A stretch of DNA of 64,000 bases from Lachnospiraceae bacterium MD308 (lineage in GTDB: Bacteria; Bacillota; Clostridia; Lachnospirales; Lachnospiraceae): positions 1,997,687-2,061,686 of the forward strand of contig KE159795.1 of the NCBI GenBank assembly GCA_000403475.2. The letters are read 5' to 3'. The position numbers and the translations under genes were made by a program. This document shows, piece by piece, positions 18,437 through 26,860 of this stretch. The notes below the pieces were generated by a model, which was given only the letters and a program-made list of their open reading frames with translations, made no database searches and was not told where the DNA came from. Positions within the stretch are counted from its first letter, which is position 1, and each line of letters starts with the position of its first letter.

Positions 18437-18779
18437 TCATCTGATATAGAATGCCTTTTTCATTCGGAATATTTTCATAGGATTTCTGTCACTTCTCCAA
18501 AATACTTTTGGAAATATACAAGCTCTTGTTCCTTTGAACACAAGCGCATTTCTCTTTATATGGACTTCCTCCTTTTTGATGACCCATATACAAAATTATC
18601 TTGCCATTCGTAAAGCTACGCAAATAGTCACTGAATGTGCCGGATTCCTCCCGCACCTCCAAAAAGCACTGTGCATTATAAATCACCGCACGTACTTTCC
18701 TCTCAGACTTTATCATTCCTTCTGTTTCAATAATTTCATGACTTCCATCATCAAAACTCGAATTGTTTCCGTGATCTCC
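18437..18779. other. Gap with unidentified coding remnant
   Basis: No gene can be supported. On the minus strand two short frames overlap by ATGA near 18716: one ends just before it and the next (18716-18489, 75 codons) contains SDYLRSF and GGSPYKEKC. They could be debris of a gene once downstream of the flavin reductase, but I do not recognise a family. Confidence 0.3.
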
Positions 18780-19316
18780 CTATAAATTCTTTCCCAATTC
18801 ATACGCCTGCTTCGGATATTCTGAATTGATAACATCATCAAGTACATAACATCCTTTTGCGGAGACAATCCCTGCATTTTCCCATTCCAGATATTTTACC
18901 ATTCCTTTATAAGAAGCAATTGCTCCTTCTGCGGATTCTTCGGTTTCATCGCCATATGTAAGCATCAGGACTGCTTTTTTATCTGCTCCTTTTAACACTG
19001 AGTTATTCGCATAAAATCGATCAATCACTGCTTTTATCTGCGCATTTACATCATAATAGTAAATCGGTGATACAAATACAACTGCCCCCGCATTTAAAAG
19101 CTCCGGATTCAACTCCTGCATGTCATCTTTAAATACACAAGTCTGCTCATTCTTCTTGCAGGAATCACAACCAATGCATGGATGCACATTCTTAAATGCT
19201 GCATCAAAACGGCTAACTGCATGTCCTGCCTCCTCAGCTCCCTTGATAAAAGCATCCGTCAGATAGGATGATGTTCCTTTTTTGTGTGCGCTGCCGGTAA
19301 TTACTAAAATATTCAT
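18780..19316 (-). CDS. Flavodoxin-fold NADPH-dependent FMN reductase / iron-sulfur flavoprotein-like
   Basis: A 178-residue flavodoxin-like protein. GSAHKKGTSS near residues 8-17 binds FMN phosphate, PIYYYDVNAQ is the second flavin loop, and CIGCDSCKK near residue 48 is the cysteine cluster found in iron-sulfur flavoproteins and related NAD(P)H reductases. It probably transfers electrons to a small substrate or quinone. ATG 19316 is preceded by GGAGGAATTG. The IS1380 copy lies 36 bp upstream, so the native promoter has been displaced. Confidence 0.85.
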   Translation of the reverse strand: MNILVITGSAHKKGTSSYLTDAFIKGAEEAGHAVSRFDAAFKNVHPCIGCDSCKKNEQTCVFKDDMQELNPELLNAGAVVFVSPIYYYDVNAQIKAVIDRFYANNSVLKGADKKAVLMLTYGDETEESAEGAIASYKGMVKYLEWENAGIVSAKGCYVLDDVINSEYPKQAYELGKNL

Positions 19317-19356
19317 CTTACAATTCCTCCAATCAATTTTCATCATATATATTTAA

Positions 19357-21010
19357 CCTGAATTATTCACGGCAGTATAAACTCACATAAAATCCGCCGT
19401 AGTTACCATTACAACCCCTCCCGATACCTCACTCTGTCGCAAGATAGCCTAAAAATGGGCAGACTTCTCCTGTGATAGGGTTGGAAATTTATTGTGGCTG
19501 TCAAGGTCCATTAACAGTTATTATTCCAACTGTGGCTGCAGGTTACGGATGTTTTCCAGTGTCTCGTAGAATTCTTTCTTGTAGGGACAGCTGCTGCACA
19601 GTTTAAAATATTTATATCGTGCTGATTTTACCACCCTTGCGGCTATCTTCAGCAGTTTTAATCGTATGGTATCAATACGCTGTTTTCGCATACTGGCAGC
19701 AAGCGCCAATCGTCTAAACCAATTGAATAGGTTATAAGCTAATGCATGAACCAGAAGGCGGTTCGCATTTACCAGCTTTGAGGAACTGCTTACAGAGGCA
19801 AAGTCAAAACCGCTTTTGCATTCCTTGATGAAATTTTCCATTTTGCCTCTTCCGCAATAGAACCGGATCACCTGATAAGGTTCCATTTCCAGTGTTGTGA
19901 CAATAAAGGTATACAGATGGATCATCTGCCCATACGGCTTTTCTATTTTAAAGGCCACCCTGCGTGGATGGTTCCATGAACCGGCCTGGTACAGGAATTC
20001 CCCATACTCGACAGCGTAATCTACCTGGTTGGATTTCGTTGCACGGTACAGTGCCTGGTTTTCCTCTTCTGCCAATTCACGGAGTTTTGCATTCTCCTTG
20101 AGCCGGATGGCATATTTGCAGTTTTTATCTTCAAGAACTTCATACAGGCCTGGTGACGCAAAACCACTGTCACCACGAAAGTAAAGCGGCATATCCGGGA
20201 AATCGCAGAGGAATTCATCCAGAAGGGACTTCATAAAAATATCTGCCTCTTTGCTGCAATACATGGTGCCGTCACGAAGCTGTGCTTTTAGCAGATCGCC
20301 GGTCAGCCCGTCGTAGCATAACAGCGGATGATAACCATGAGCCTGATAATGGTAGTTGAAACCTTCCCCTTCCTGATTTCCATAGGTATCAAGAAGTGTG
20401 GAATCAAGATCAAAAAGCATGAATTCCGGTTTCTTTATGGAATAGATGACTTTACGGAGTTCACGGATGATCTGGTTTAACTGGCTGAGCGTATCTCCAT
20501 CCATGCGGTTAAAAAAGCGTGACAGGGTAGGCTGGGATGCCAGGGCATCCTTGCCTAAAATAACTGTCATAACAGGTTCGTTTGTCAGTTCGTCTGCACA
20601 GTCATCCTCAAAGTAGGAACTGATAATCTGGTAAATTACCTGCATCAGATTCGTATCATCCTTATGGACGCGGAACCATGCGGTATCATTGGTTTTGAAC
20701 ATACGATTAACGAGCCTGACCGCTCCAATCTTAAACAGGAACTCTTTGAACAGGAGAAGTCCTGCATCGGAGGATAAATCGCCTCCGTCAAAATTAATTT
20801 TAATCTGGCTATTGCTTTCTAAGCTTACAGTGTTTAAAATATCCATATAAAGACCCTTTCTTTGGTTTTGATTTGGATTGGACACCTAAATTTTACCATA
20901 GATAGAGGTCTTTTTCTATTCACAAAATAAGTGAAAAGCAATATTCAATTAAAATACAGTAACTATGCGGGTTTCAGCAGTTAATGCTGTTATTCCGTGA
21001 ATAATTCAGG
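19357..21010 (-). mobile_element. IS1380-family insertion sequence, complete
   Basis: A 1654-bp element bounded by perfect 16-bp terminal inverted repeats, CCTGAATTATTCACGG on the left and CCGTGAATAATTCAGG on the right. It is flanked by the 5-bp direct repeat TTTAA (19352-19356 and 21011-21015). It contains one transposase gene on the minus strand. The intact ends, target duplication and open transposase indicate a fairly recent insertion. The target was the 3' end of a DUF7000 gene. Confidence 0.9.
19521..20846 (-). CDS. IS1380-family transposase
   Basis: A 441-residue DDE transposase. The catalytic acids sit in FDLDSTLLDTYG, YFRGDSGFASP and RGKMENFIKECK, with the Y-(2)-R-(3)-E-(6)-K style signature of IS4/IS1380 relatives. 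ATG 20846 is the family start; a longer in-frame start at 20885 exists. The frame is uninterrupted, so the element may be active. Confidence 0.92.
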   Translation of the reverse strand: MDILNTVSLESNSQIKINFDGGDLSSDAGLLLFKEFLFKIGAVRLVNRMFKTNDTAWFRVHKDDTNLMQVIYQIISSYFEDDCADELTNEPVMTVILGKDALASQPTLSRFFNRMDGDTLSQLNQIIRELRKVIYSIKKPEFMLFDLDSTLLDTYGNQEGEGFNYHYQAHGYHPLLCYDGLTGDLLKAQLRDGTMYCSKEADIFMKSLLDEFLCDFPDMPLYFRGDSGFASPGLYEVLEDKNCKYAIRLKENAKLRELAEEENQALYRATKSNQVDYAVEYGEFLYQAGSWNHPRRVAFKIEKPYGQMIHLYTFIVTTLEMEPYQVIRFYCGRGKMENFIKECKSGFDFASVSSSSKLVNANRLLVHALAYNLFNWFRRLALAASMRKQRIDTIRLKLLKIAARVVKSARYKYFKLCSSCPYKKEFYETLENIRNLQPQLE

Positions 21011-21487
21011 TTTAATATTTTTTAAATGCTCTTGTATTTCTAATGCCAAAGATACTGAATGTTTAAAGATCTTTTGAGACATATTATCTTTATCGTTAAA
21101 ATCTATTTAATCTTCTAAGACAATTTCCAAAATAGAATACTTTGGCATCTCTTTTCTATTTCCATTCCATACTGATTTTTTCAAAATTTCCCAGTATTTT
21201 CTTTGCACATCAGCATTCTGACCCATCAGCCATAATTCAAACTGCATCTTTTCATGATTTAACACTACTCCAAACCTTAACTTTTGATTTCGTAAATATT
21301 GATTAAAAAACGGAAAATAGGTATAGTCTAAATATCCAAATGAAATATTCCCTGTCTTATACTGCGCTGAAAATCTTGATTTTAATTCAGCAACATATCT
21401 TGTCAAAACTAAATATGCAGTTCGTATATAACCATAACTTAACTGCTCTTTATATATCTCTATACTTTTTTGAACATCATTCTCCAT
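21011..21487 (-). pseudogene. DUF7000-type gene broken by a stop codon and the IS insertion
   Basis: The main frame starts at ATG 21487 (GTGGAG just before) and ends at TAA 21107, giving 126 residues with FGYLDYTYFPFFNQYLR, LNHEKMQFELWLMGQN and RKYWEILKKSVWN, resembling the DUF7000 family. In the same frame after that stop, the sequence continues DFNDKDN, SQKIFKHSVSLALEIQEHL up to the IS at 21010, which matches the missing family C terminus. Hence an in-frame nonsense change removed the last 30 or so residues and the IS then landed at the very end. The function of the family is unknown. Confidence 0.7.
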
Positions 21488-21550
21488 CTCCACAGTCTCC
21501 CTCTTTATCAGTCTAATTTCATATACAAAAGTAGGTAAAGAAGCCTTTGG

Positions 21551-21752
21551 CAAGGGGCTTGAATTTAGTGAAATGGTACGCTGTAATGCCTTTCCCAATT
21601 AATACCTGTATTTCACAACGAATCCCAGAATAGTTTAAGCTGTTTACATTTTTCTAAGGTCGCAAATTGCGACCTCAAAAAGCTTCTCATTCTTCCGTTT
21701 CCAGTTCCAACCTTTGCAGGATGTCTTTGATAATGCCTGCATCTTGAATTAG
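21551..21752. repeat. Direct repeat R1, copy a
   Basis: About 200 bp beginning CAAGGGGCTTGAATTTAG and ending in the 3' tail of the ORF6N gene. A diverged copy in the same orientation lies at 22838-23040. Shared landmarks include ACGCTGTAA, TTTCACAACGAAT, TCGCAAATTGCGAC and TTCCAACCTTTGCAGGATGT. Confidence 0.8.
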
Positions 21753-22306
21753 ATTGACTCCAAAACACTTTTTTCCTGCATCTTTCAAAGACGCTCCTAT
21801 ATGATAGGCTGTCGCTCGGTCAAGAATCAAAAACCTGTCATGGAATACTTTGGTATATTTTATTTTCAATGTTGGGTACTGTGCATTAAAATTCTTGACA
21901 TCGATTTTCGTCAGCTTCGTCTGTTTCTGCGTATAAATTGTAACTGCAACATCAGACTTTTTCTTTGAAAGCAGATTCAATGTCCCAACATCCACATATC
22001 CGTCTATGAGAGTGATTTCTTTATCTGCCTTTTGAATTAAATTCACTATCAAACTGAACGCATCATAAATCTGTCCGTCAAAAAATACCTTTTGACTGGA
22101 TTCCTCATGTTCAGATATGTACGCAAAAACTTTCTCAAAACGCTCATCTGTTTCCGTATTCTAATGCTTACTCGGATAGCAACATCATTACGCAAAACAG
22201 CTGAAAGCATTGCTATTCCTTGTTCTGTGAATACAAATGGCAGTTTCCTACGCCCGCCATATCCATTATCATCCTCCAAACTTGAAGTCGCAAATTGCGA
22301 CTTCAA
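21687..22306 (-). pseudogene. ORF6N/KilA-N-type phage-like protein gene, fragmented
   Basis: Two frames on the minus strand make up the C-terminal two-thirds of an ORF6N-domain protein. The first (22306-22049) has KSQFATSS, LPFVFTEQGIAMLSAVLRND and IRIRKQ, the hallmark of this family. The second (22052-21687) has ADKEITLIDGYVD, NAQYPTLKIKYTK, FHDRFLILD and HIGASLKDAGKK. The N-terminal ORF6N start is missing and the junction is frameshifted, so the gene is dead. Such proteins come from phages and mobile islands. The 3' tail of a second, otherwise lost copy lies in repeat R1b. Confidence 0.75.
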
Positions 22307-22455
22307 GTTCTGCTTCTTTGTATGTCCTTAAACTTAAAATTCCAAATCGGAATACCAAGTTTTATGTACGCTCGTTGTCTGTTTTTACAGTATATCATAC
22401 ATTTTTCTAAGGAGATAGACATAATCTCGCCATCTTCATAGAAAAAGAGTATAAA
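22307..22455. other. Short gap, no feature seen
   Basis: AT-rich sequence upstream of the broken ORF6N frame. Minus-strand traces of the lost N-terminal part may be present but cannot be aligned with confidence. Confidence 0.4.
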
Positions 22456-22689
22456 ATAATCTATAACTTCGTCCCAACTTGTGACAAAGTTAATAACTTT
22501 GAACCTGAAACTCTCGCCTTTTCAATTAGCAAGGTTTTCAACAAAATTTTTCGGATAATTTGCAGAAACACTATTTTGATTAGCAAACTTAGATATAAAA
22601 AAATACCGAGAACTCTGGCAACCCCAGTATTCTCGGTATTTCTCATACGTCGCTAAGAGGATTCGAACCTCCGGCCTACCGCTTAGGAG
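22456..22689. repeat. Direct repeat R2, copy a, with a 3' fragment of tRNA-Arg
   Basis: About 234 bp that match 24300-24532 in the same orientation with scattered differences. It includes a hairpin terminator copy and, at 22648-22689, the last 42 bases of tRNA-Arg(CCT) read on the minus strand. Identity stops abruptly within the anticodon region, after CTTAGGAG. This is the pattern left when an element integrates into a tRNA gene. Confidence 0.85.
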
Positions 22690-22837
22690 TAGAACCATTT
22701 GCTAATAAGAAGCTCTCTCTTAGTGTCATATAATCCCTGTATTTCCTTGCTTGTCACGGGTTCAGAATGTTATCTCGTACCTCCGTGTGACTGCTGATTT
22801 TAAGGTGTTTTAGATGCTCCTTTTAGCAGGCGATTAG

Positions 22838-23040
22838 CAAGGAGCTTGCATTTAGGGAAATGTTACGCTGTAAAACCTTTCCCGATTGATACCTACATTT
22901 CACAACGAATTCCAGAGTAGTTTAAACTGTTTGCATTTTTTCTAAGATCGCAAATTGCGACTTCAAAGAACTTCTTATTTCTCCGTTTCCAGTTCCAACC
23001 TTTGCAGGATGTCCTTTATGATGCCTGCACCTTAAATTGA
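22838..23040. repeat. Direct repeat R1, copy b
   Basis: The second copy of R1, beginning CAAGGAGCTTGCATTTAG. It contains only the 3' tail of an ORF6N gene (minus strand), with no matching body. It lies between the tRNA fragment and the Abi gene. The 148 bp between R2a and R1b (22690-22837) hold nothing I can name. Confidence 0.8.
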
Positions 23041-23123
23041 TTTGCTTTTATCCTTAAATTTTTTGACGAATACTAATTTTTGATATATACTTAATATCAT
23101 GCTAATGAGGGAGGTGCATAAAT

Positions 23124-24149
23124 ATGCCAGACTCACGTCCAAAAAGTACAGATGGTTTAATGCGTTATTTGCGCGATAAAAAAGGAATCTCTATTTCTGG
23201 TTCATCACAAAAACGCAAACTTATGAATATAGGGTACTATCATGGATATAAGGGATATCGTTACATAAATACACCTTCAAACCATGTTCCGTATACGAAA
23301 TTTGAAGAAGTGGTTGCTGTTTACGACTTTGATGCAGGGTTAAAATCATTATTTTATCCTACCGTAATGCTGATTGAAACAGCTGTCAAAAATTATGTTC
23401 TGGATATTTTAGTATCTTTGACAAATTCCGAAAATTTTGTCGATATCTATAATCAATTATTGGATAATTATAAAATGTTTTCTACCAAAGGCAAAACATA
23501 TAGAAATGCCTACGACCGTCAAAAAGCAGAAGAAAAATTCAAACGAGAGTTAAAAAGGCGGTTAGATTTGCGGAATCGTATCTATAAAGTTCAGACTGAT
23601 GCATATGGAAATGGAAATAAAATTGCAGATCACTACTTCCACAAAGATTCCAACATCCCAATATGGGCGACTTTCGAATTGCTTAGTTTAGGTGAGTTTG
23701 GTCATTTTGTTTCATGTTTGAATCAAAATTGCAGGGCAGATATTTCCAAAAAACTTGGAATACGACCTTCTGATGATTCAAATTCCATGATGCCTCAACG
23801 TCTTATTTATGCCACGAAAGACTTTCGAAATGCTATAGCACATAACGATGTAGTTTTCGATACACGTTTCCGAACTGGAAGCATTGATAAACAGGTAGGA
23901 AATGCTATTTCCAATGCTACTGGAGTAAGGGGATTAACTTTTGAAACTATTACAGACTATTTAGTTTTAGTAATTTACCAATTGAAACTTCTTCATATAT
24001 CAAAAACAGAAATGAAACATATTATATCGGGATTTGAAGATATAGTAGAAAAATTACGCAATAGTGTTCCAATAAGTATTTTTAACCAGATTATCCATAC
24101 TGATAATAATGCTAAACTCACCAAATTAAAAAATTTTGTTAAATCGTAA
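23124..24149 (+). CDS. Abi family protein (AbiF/AbiD-like HEPN)
   Basis: A 341-residue Abi_2-type abortive-infection protein. The N-terminal YYHGYKGYRYI segment and the central IETAVKNYVLDIL helix fit the family. Residues 235-240, RNAIAH, form the R-x4-H motif of HEPN ribonucleases, followed by N241. In this superfamily such motifs cut RNA when the cell senses phage. GGGAGG precedes the ATG. The gene is alone on its strand here, flanked by the R1/R2 repeats, and is followed 40 bp later by the predicted small RNA unit. Codon use is AT-rich like other islet genes. Activity and phage target are unknown. Confidence 0.88.
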   Translation: MPDSRPKSTDGLMRYLRDKKGISISGSSQKRKLMNIGYYHGYKGYRYINTPSNHVPYTKFEEVVAVYDFDAGLKSLFYPTVMLIETAVKNYVLDILVSLTNSENFVDIYNQLLDNYKMFSTKGKTYRNAYDRQKAEEKFKRELKRRLDLRNRIYKVQTDAYGNGNKIADHYFHKDSNIPIWATFELLSLGEFGHFVSCLNQNCRADISKKLGIRPSDDSNSMMPQRLIYATKDFRNAIAHNDVVFDTRFRTGSIDKQVGNAISNATGVRGLTFETITDYLVLVIYQLKLLHISKTEMKHIISGFEDIVEKLRNSVPISIFNQIIHTDNNAKLTKLKNFVKS

Positions 24150-24154
24150 AATCC

Positions 24155-24183
24155 TTGCATTTTTTACGCCTTTCCTGTATACT
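24155..24183 (+). promoter_or_regulatory. Promoter of the predicted small RNA
   Basis: TTGCAT (24155-24160), a 17-bp spacer and TATACT (24178-24183), starting 6 bp after the Abi stop codon. The predicted transcription start is near 24190. Confidence 0.7.
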
Positions 24184-24189
24184 ATAAAT

Positions 24190-24253
24190 GTGAATAGCGG
24201 TGCGTCTCTACGGAGCGTACTTGAGAGAATCGGATGCGTCCGGTTCTCTTTTT
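24190..24253 (+). ncRNA. Predicted ~64-nt structured RNA downstream of the Abi gene
   Basis: The stretch from the predicted start to the T-tract has no coding potential but two strong hairpins. Hairpin 1 pairs GTGCG-(U)-CTC with GAG-CGTAC around a UACG tetraloop closed by C-G, an unusually stable loop (about 24200-24220). Hairpin 2 pairs GAGAGAATCGGA with TCCGGTTCTC around TGCG (24223-24248) and runs into TTTTT, a terminator. The unit has its own promoter. Its position directly behind an AbiF-like HEPN gene suggests an RNA antitoxin or guide-like partner. No sequence homology could be tested. Confidence 0.65.
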
Positions 24254-24299
24254 AATAAAAAAAGTTTATCTATATCTTTTAAATAAATATTCCTGTATG

Positions 24300-24532
24300 A
24301 TAATCTATAATTTCGTCTCAACATGTGACAAAATTATAGTCTTGAACTAAAAACTCTCACCTTTTCAATTAGCAAGATTTTCAACAAAATTTTTCGGATA
24401 ATTAGCAGAAACGCCATTTTGATTAGCAATCTCAGATATAATAAAATACCGAGAACTCTGGCAACCCCAGTGTTCTCGGTATTTCTTATACGTCGCTAAG
24501 AGGATTCGAACCTCCGGCCTACCGCTTAGGAG
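24300..24532. repeat. Direct repeat R2, copy b
   Basis: The second copy of R2, containing the terminator and the 3' part of the intact tRNA-Arg. The offset to copy a is 1843-1844 bp along its whole length, so few indels separate the copies. Confidence 0.85.
24444..24484 (-). terminator. Terminator of tRNA-Arg
   Basis: A 13-bp stem AAATACCGAGAAC / GTTCTCGGTATTT lies directly after the tRNA in its reading direction (minus) and ends in a T-rich tail. A copy lies in R2a. Confidence 0.8.
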
Positions 24533-24564
24533 GCGGTCGCTCTATCCTGCTGAGCTATAGCGAC
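24491..24564 (-). tRNA. tRNA-Arg (anticodon CCT)
   Basis: The minus strand folds as a cloverleaf. The acceptor GTCGCTA pairs with TAGCGAC, followed by discriminator G. The D arm contains AGCTCAGCAGGATAGAGC, and the anticodon stem ACCGC / GCGGT holds loop CTCCTAA with anticodon CCT. The T arm has GGAGGTTCGAATCCTC. CCA is not encoded. It reads AGG codons. Its 3' half is duplicated at 22648-22689. Confidence 0.95.
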
Positions 24565-24666
24565 ATTCATACTCGTTTATTCTACCACTCAACAGGAAAA
24601 AAATCAAGAAAAATAATTTCACTTTTAAATTTTAAAATACTTATATTCCACTTCTATATTTACTTA

Positions 24667-25548
24667 TCAATCAAAATTTATCTTTCCCTGCAGCCATATG
24701 TTACCTTTAAATCTCCGTCCAACAGCAGGTTCACCGATTACTCTTGCTTTTGGTACACAAACCGAAAACCTTAGATCATTAACTTCCAGATCCATGATAT
24801 AAAGCTCTTCTTTTGTCAATTTATTTTCTGTAACTATGAATTTTAAAATTGTTCCAAGAATAGAATACTTATCGCACTCGATTCCAAAAGGCATAATACT
24901 CGTATCAACAATACTGAAAATATCTTCAGAAACAAGTCTCCTGGATACTTTTGAATATGTATCAATGTCATCCAGAGTCAGACTCTCAATTGCAACAGGA
25001 TCACCTGTTTTTGCAGCATTCACCAGTTTCATCCGATTATGCACATCTTCCTTCTGCCGCTTTTCCTGATATTTATTCTTCGATACTGGAAAAAGTATCA
25101 TACCTTCATTGCTTAAGGCAGACAGAGTGACAGACATATACTGCACTCTGCCATGATTATTGAGCTGACATATTTTTAGATATTCCAGTGTATTTTGAAC
25201 ATGAAAAATCAAATTAATTGCAATTTTTGAATCTTCACATATTCCTATATAAGCTTCCCTGTCGCTCCTGCGCTCAACTGCTACATCTGCATAGGAAGTA
25301 ACACCCTTTCCGGTAAAATATGGAAAATAATATTGCTTTTCAAAATGTGAATTTATATCCATATCACCAAACAAAGAGATCCCGATTCCTTCATTATATT
25401 CTTTTCGAAATTCGCAGAAATCCATCTCCTCATCTTGTAAAGTCAGTTCGTGGTGAGTAAAATTTTGTTCTACCTGAGTCAAGATTTCGAATAATTCCTT
25501 TTTTGATTCTATATCGCCAAATCCGATGGCTGTCAGGTATTGATTCAT
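24667..25548 (-). CDS. DUF3881 family protein
   Basis: A 293-residue cytosolic protein of unknown function, recognised as the DUF3881 family found mainly in Lachnospiraceae. It has an acidic N-terminal half (ESKKELFEILTQVEQNF) and a conserved C-terminal RVIGEPAVGRRFKGNIWLQG segment. There is no signal peptide or membrane segment. It begins 2 bp after serS and is probably the last gene of the parA-parB-DUF4446-serS transcript. Confidence 0.8.
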   Translation of the reverse strand: MNQYLTAIGFGDIESKKELFEILTQVEQNFTHHELTLQDEEMDFCEFRKEYNEGIGISLFGDMDINSHFEKQYYFPYFTGKGVTSYADVAVERRSDREAYIGICEDSKIAINLIFHVQNTLEYLKICQLNNHGRVQYMSVTLSALSNEGMILFPVSKNKYQEKRQKEDVHNRMKLVNAAKTGDPVAIESLTLDDIDTYSKVSRRLVSEDIFSIVDTSIMPFGIECDKYSILGTILKFIVTENKLTKEELYIMDLEVNDLRFSVCVPKARVIGEPAVGRRFKGNIWLQGKINFD

Positions 25549-25550
25549 AA

Positions 25551-26837
25551 TTATTTCCTCTTAATTTCCGTCATTCCACCCATATATGGACGCAAAACTT
25601 CTGGAATTCTTACACTTCCATCTTCCTGTAGATTATTCTCCAAAAATGCAATTAACATTCTCGGAGGAGCTACAACCGTATTATTCAGTGTGTGTGCAAA
25701 ATACTTACTTCCATCTGCTCCTTTTACACGAATTCCAAGTCTTCTCGCCTGTGCATCACTTAAATTGGAACAACTGCCTACTTCAAAATATTTTTTCTGT
25801 CTCGGTGACCATGCTTCTACATCACAGGATTTCACTTTCAAATCCGCCAGATCTCCAGAACAGCACTCTAATGTACGAACCGGAATATCAAGAGAGCGGA
25901 ACAAATCCACAGTATTCTTCCAAAGCTGATCATACCAGTACGGGCTTTCCTCAGGCTTACATACAACAATCATTTCCTGTTTTTCAAACTGATGGATACG
26001 ATATACTCCTCTTTCTTCAATTCCATGTGCTCCTTTTTCCTTACGGAAGCATGGTGAATAACTTGTAAGCGTCTGTGGAAGCTGGTCTTCATTTAACATG
26101 TTATCAATAAATTTTCCAATCATTGAATGTTCACTTGTCCCGATGAGATATAAATCTTCACCTTCAATCTTATACATCATCGCATCCATTTCCGCAAAAC
26201 TCATTACTCCGGTAACTACATTACTGCGAATCATAAATGGAGGTACACAATATATGAATCCTCTGTCAATCATAAAATCACGGGCATAAGTAATTACTGC
26301 TGAGTGGAGTCTGGCTATATCTCCCATCAGATAGTAAAATCCATTTCCTGCAACTCTTCCTGCACTCTCCAGATCAATTCCTTTAAAGCTCTCCATTATT
26401 TCAGTGTGATACGGAATCTCATAGTCAGGAACGACAGGTTCACCGAATTTTTCAATCTCCACATTCTCACTGTCATCCTTACCTATTGGCACAGAAGGAT
26501 CTATGATGTTCGGAATTGTCATCATGATTTTCTTAATCTTTTCTTCTACTTCTTTTTCTTCATTAGAAAGACTCTCTACACGGTCAGCATTTGCCTGAAC
26601 TTTTTTCTTAAGCTCCTCTGCCTCTTCCTTTTTTCCCTGAGCCATACATGCACCGATTTGTTTAGAAATCTTATTTCTCTCTGCACGCAGCGCTTCTACT
26701 TCCTGTTTAATATCTCTATTCTTTTTATCCAGCTCTAATACCTCATCCACTAATGGAAGTTTATCATCCTGAAATTTCTTTTTGATATTCTCCTTAACTT
26801 CCTCTGGATTATTTCTTACAAATTTGATATCTAACAT
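25551..26837 (-). CDS. serS: Serine-tRNA ligase
   Basis: A 428-residue class II synthetase that charges tRNA-Ser. The N-terminal coiled-coil arm spans about residues 25-105 (EVLELDKKNRDIKQEVEALR, KKKVQANADRVE). Class II motif 2 (FRKEKGAHGIEERGVYRIHQF) and the VAPPRMLIAFLENN version of motif 3 are present. The length is normal. It lies 23 bp after DUF4446 with no room for a T-box leader, so it is read from the upstream parAB promoter region. Confidence 0.97.
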   Translation of the reverse strand: MLDIKFVRNNPEEVKENIKKKFQDDKLPLVDEVLELDKKNRDIKQEVEALRAERNKISKQIGACMAQGKKEEAEELKKKVQANADRVESLSNEEKEVEEKIKKIMMTIPNIIDPSVPIGKDDSENVEIEKFGEPVVPDYEIPYHTEIMESFKGIDLESAGRVAGNGFYYLMGDIARLHSAVITYARDFMIDRGFIYCVPPFMIRSNVVTGVMSFAEMDAMMYKIEGEDLYLIGTSEHSMIGKFIDNMLNEDQLPQTLTSYSPCFRKEKGAHGIEERGVYRIHQFEKQEMIVVCKPEESPYWYDQLWKNTVDLFRSLDIPVRTLECCSGDLADLKVKSCDVEAWSPRQKKYFEVGSCSNLSDAQARRLGIRVKGADGSKYFAHTLNNTVVAPPRMLIAFLENNLQEDGSVRIPEVLRPYMGGMTEIKRK

Positions 26838-26860
26838 TTTTCATTCCCTCCTGTTTTTTA

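Noticed and set aside
18489..18716. 75-codon minus-strand frame as a real gene
   Set aside because: No family is recognised, no clear ribosome site is seen, and it lies within decayed sequence; kept only as a noted remnant.
21658..22306. TCGCAAATTGCGA palindromes, seen three times, as possible operators
   Set aside because: In the ORF6N frame they encode the conserved KSQFATS peptide or lie in duplicated tail sequence (R1), so coding and duplication explain them.
22690..22837. Integrase C-terminal remnant between R2a and R1b (minus-strand frame ending at the tRNA fragment)
   Set aside because: The frame is only about 28 codons and lacks any integrase motif.
26838..26860. T-box riboswitch before serS
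   Set aside because: Only 23 bp separate serS from the upstream gene, far too short for a T-box leader.
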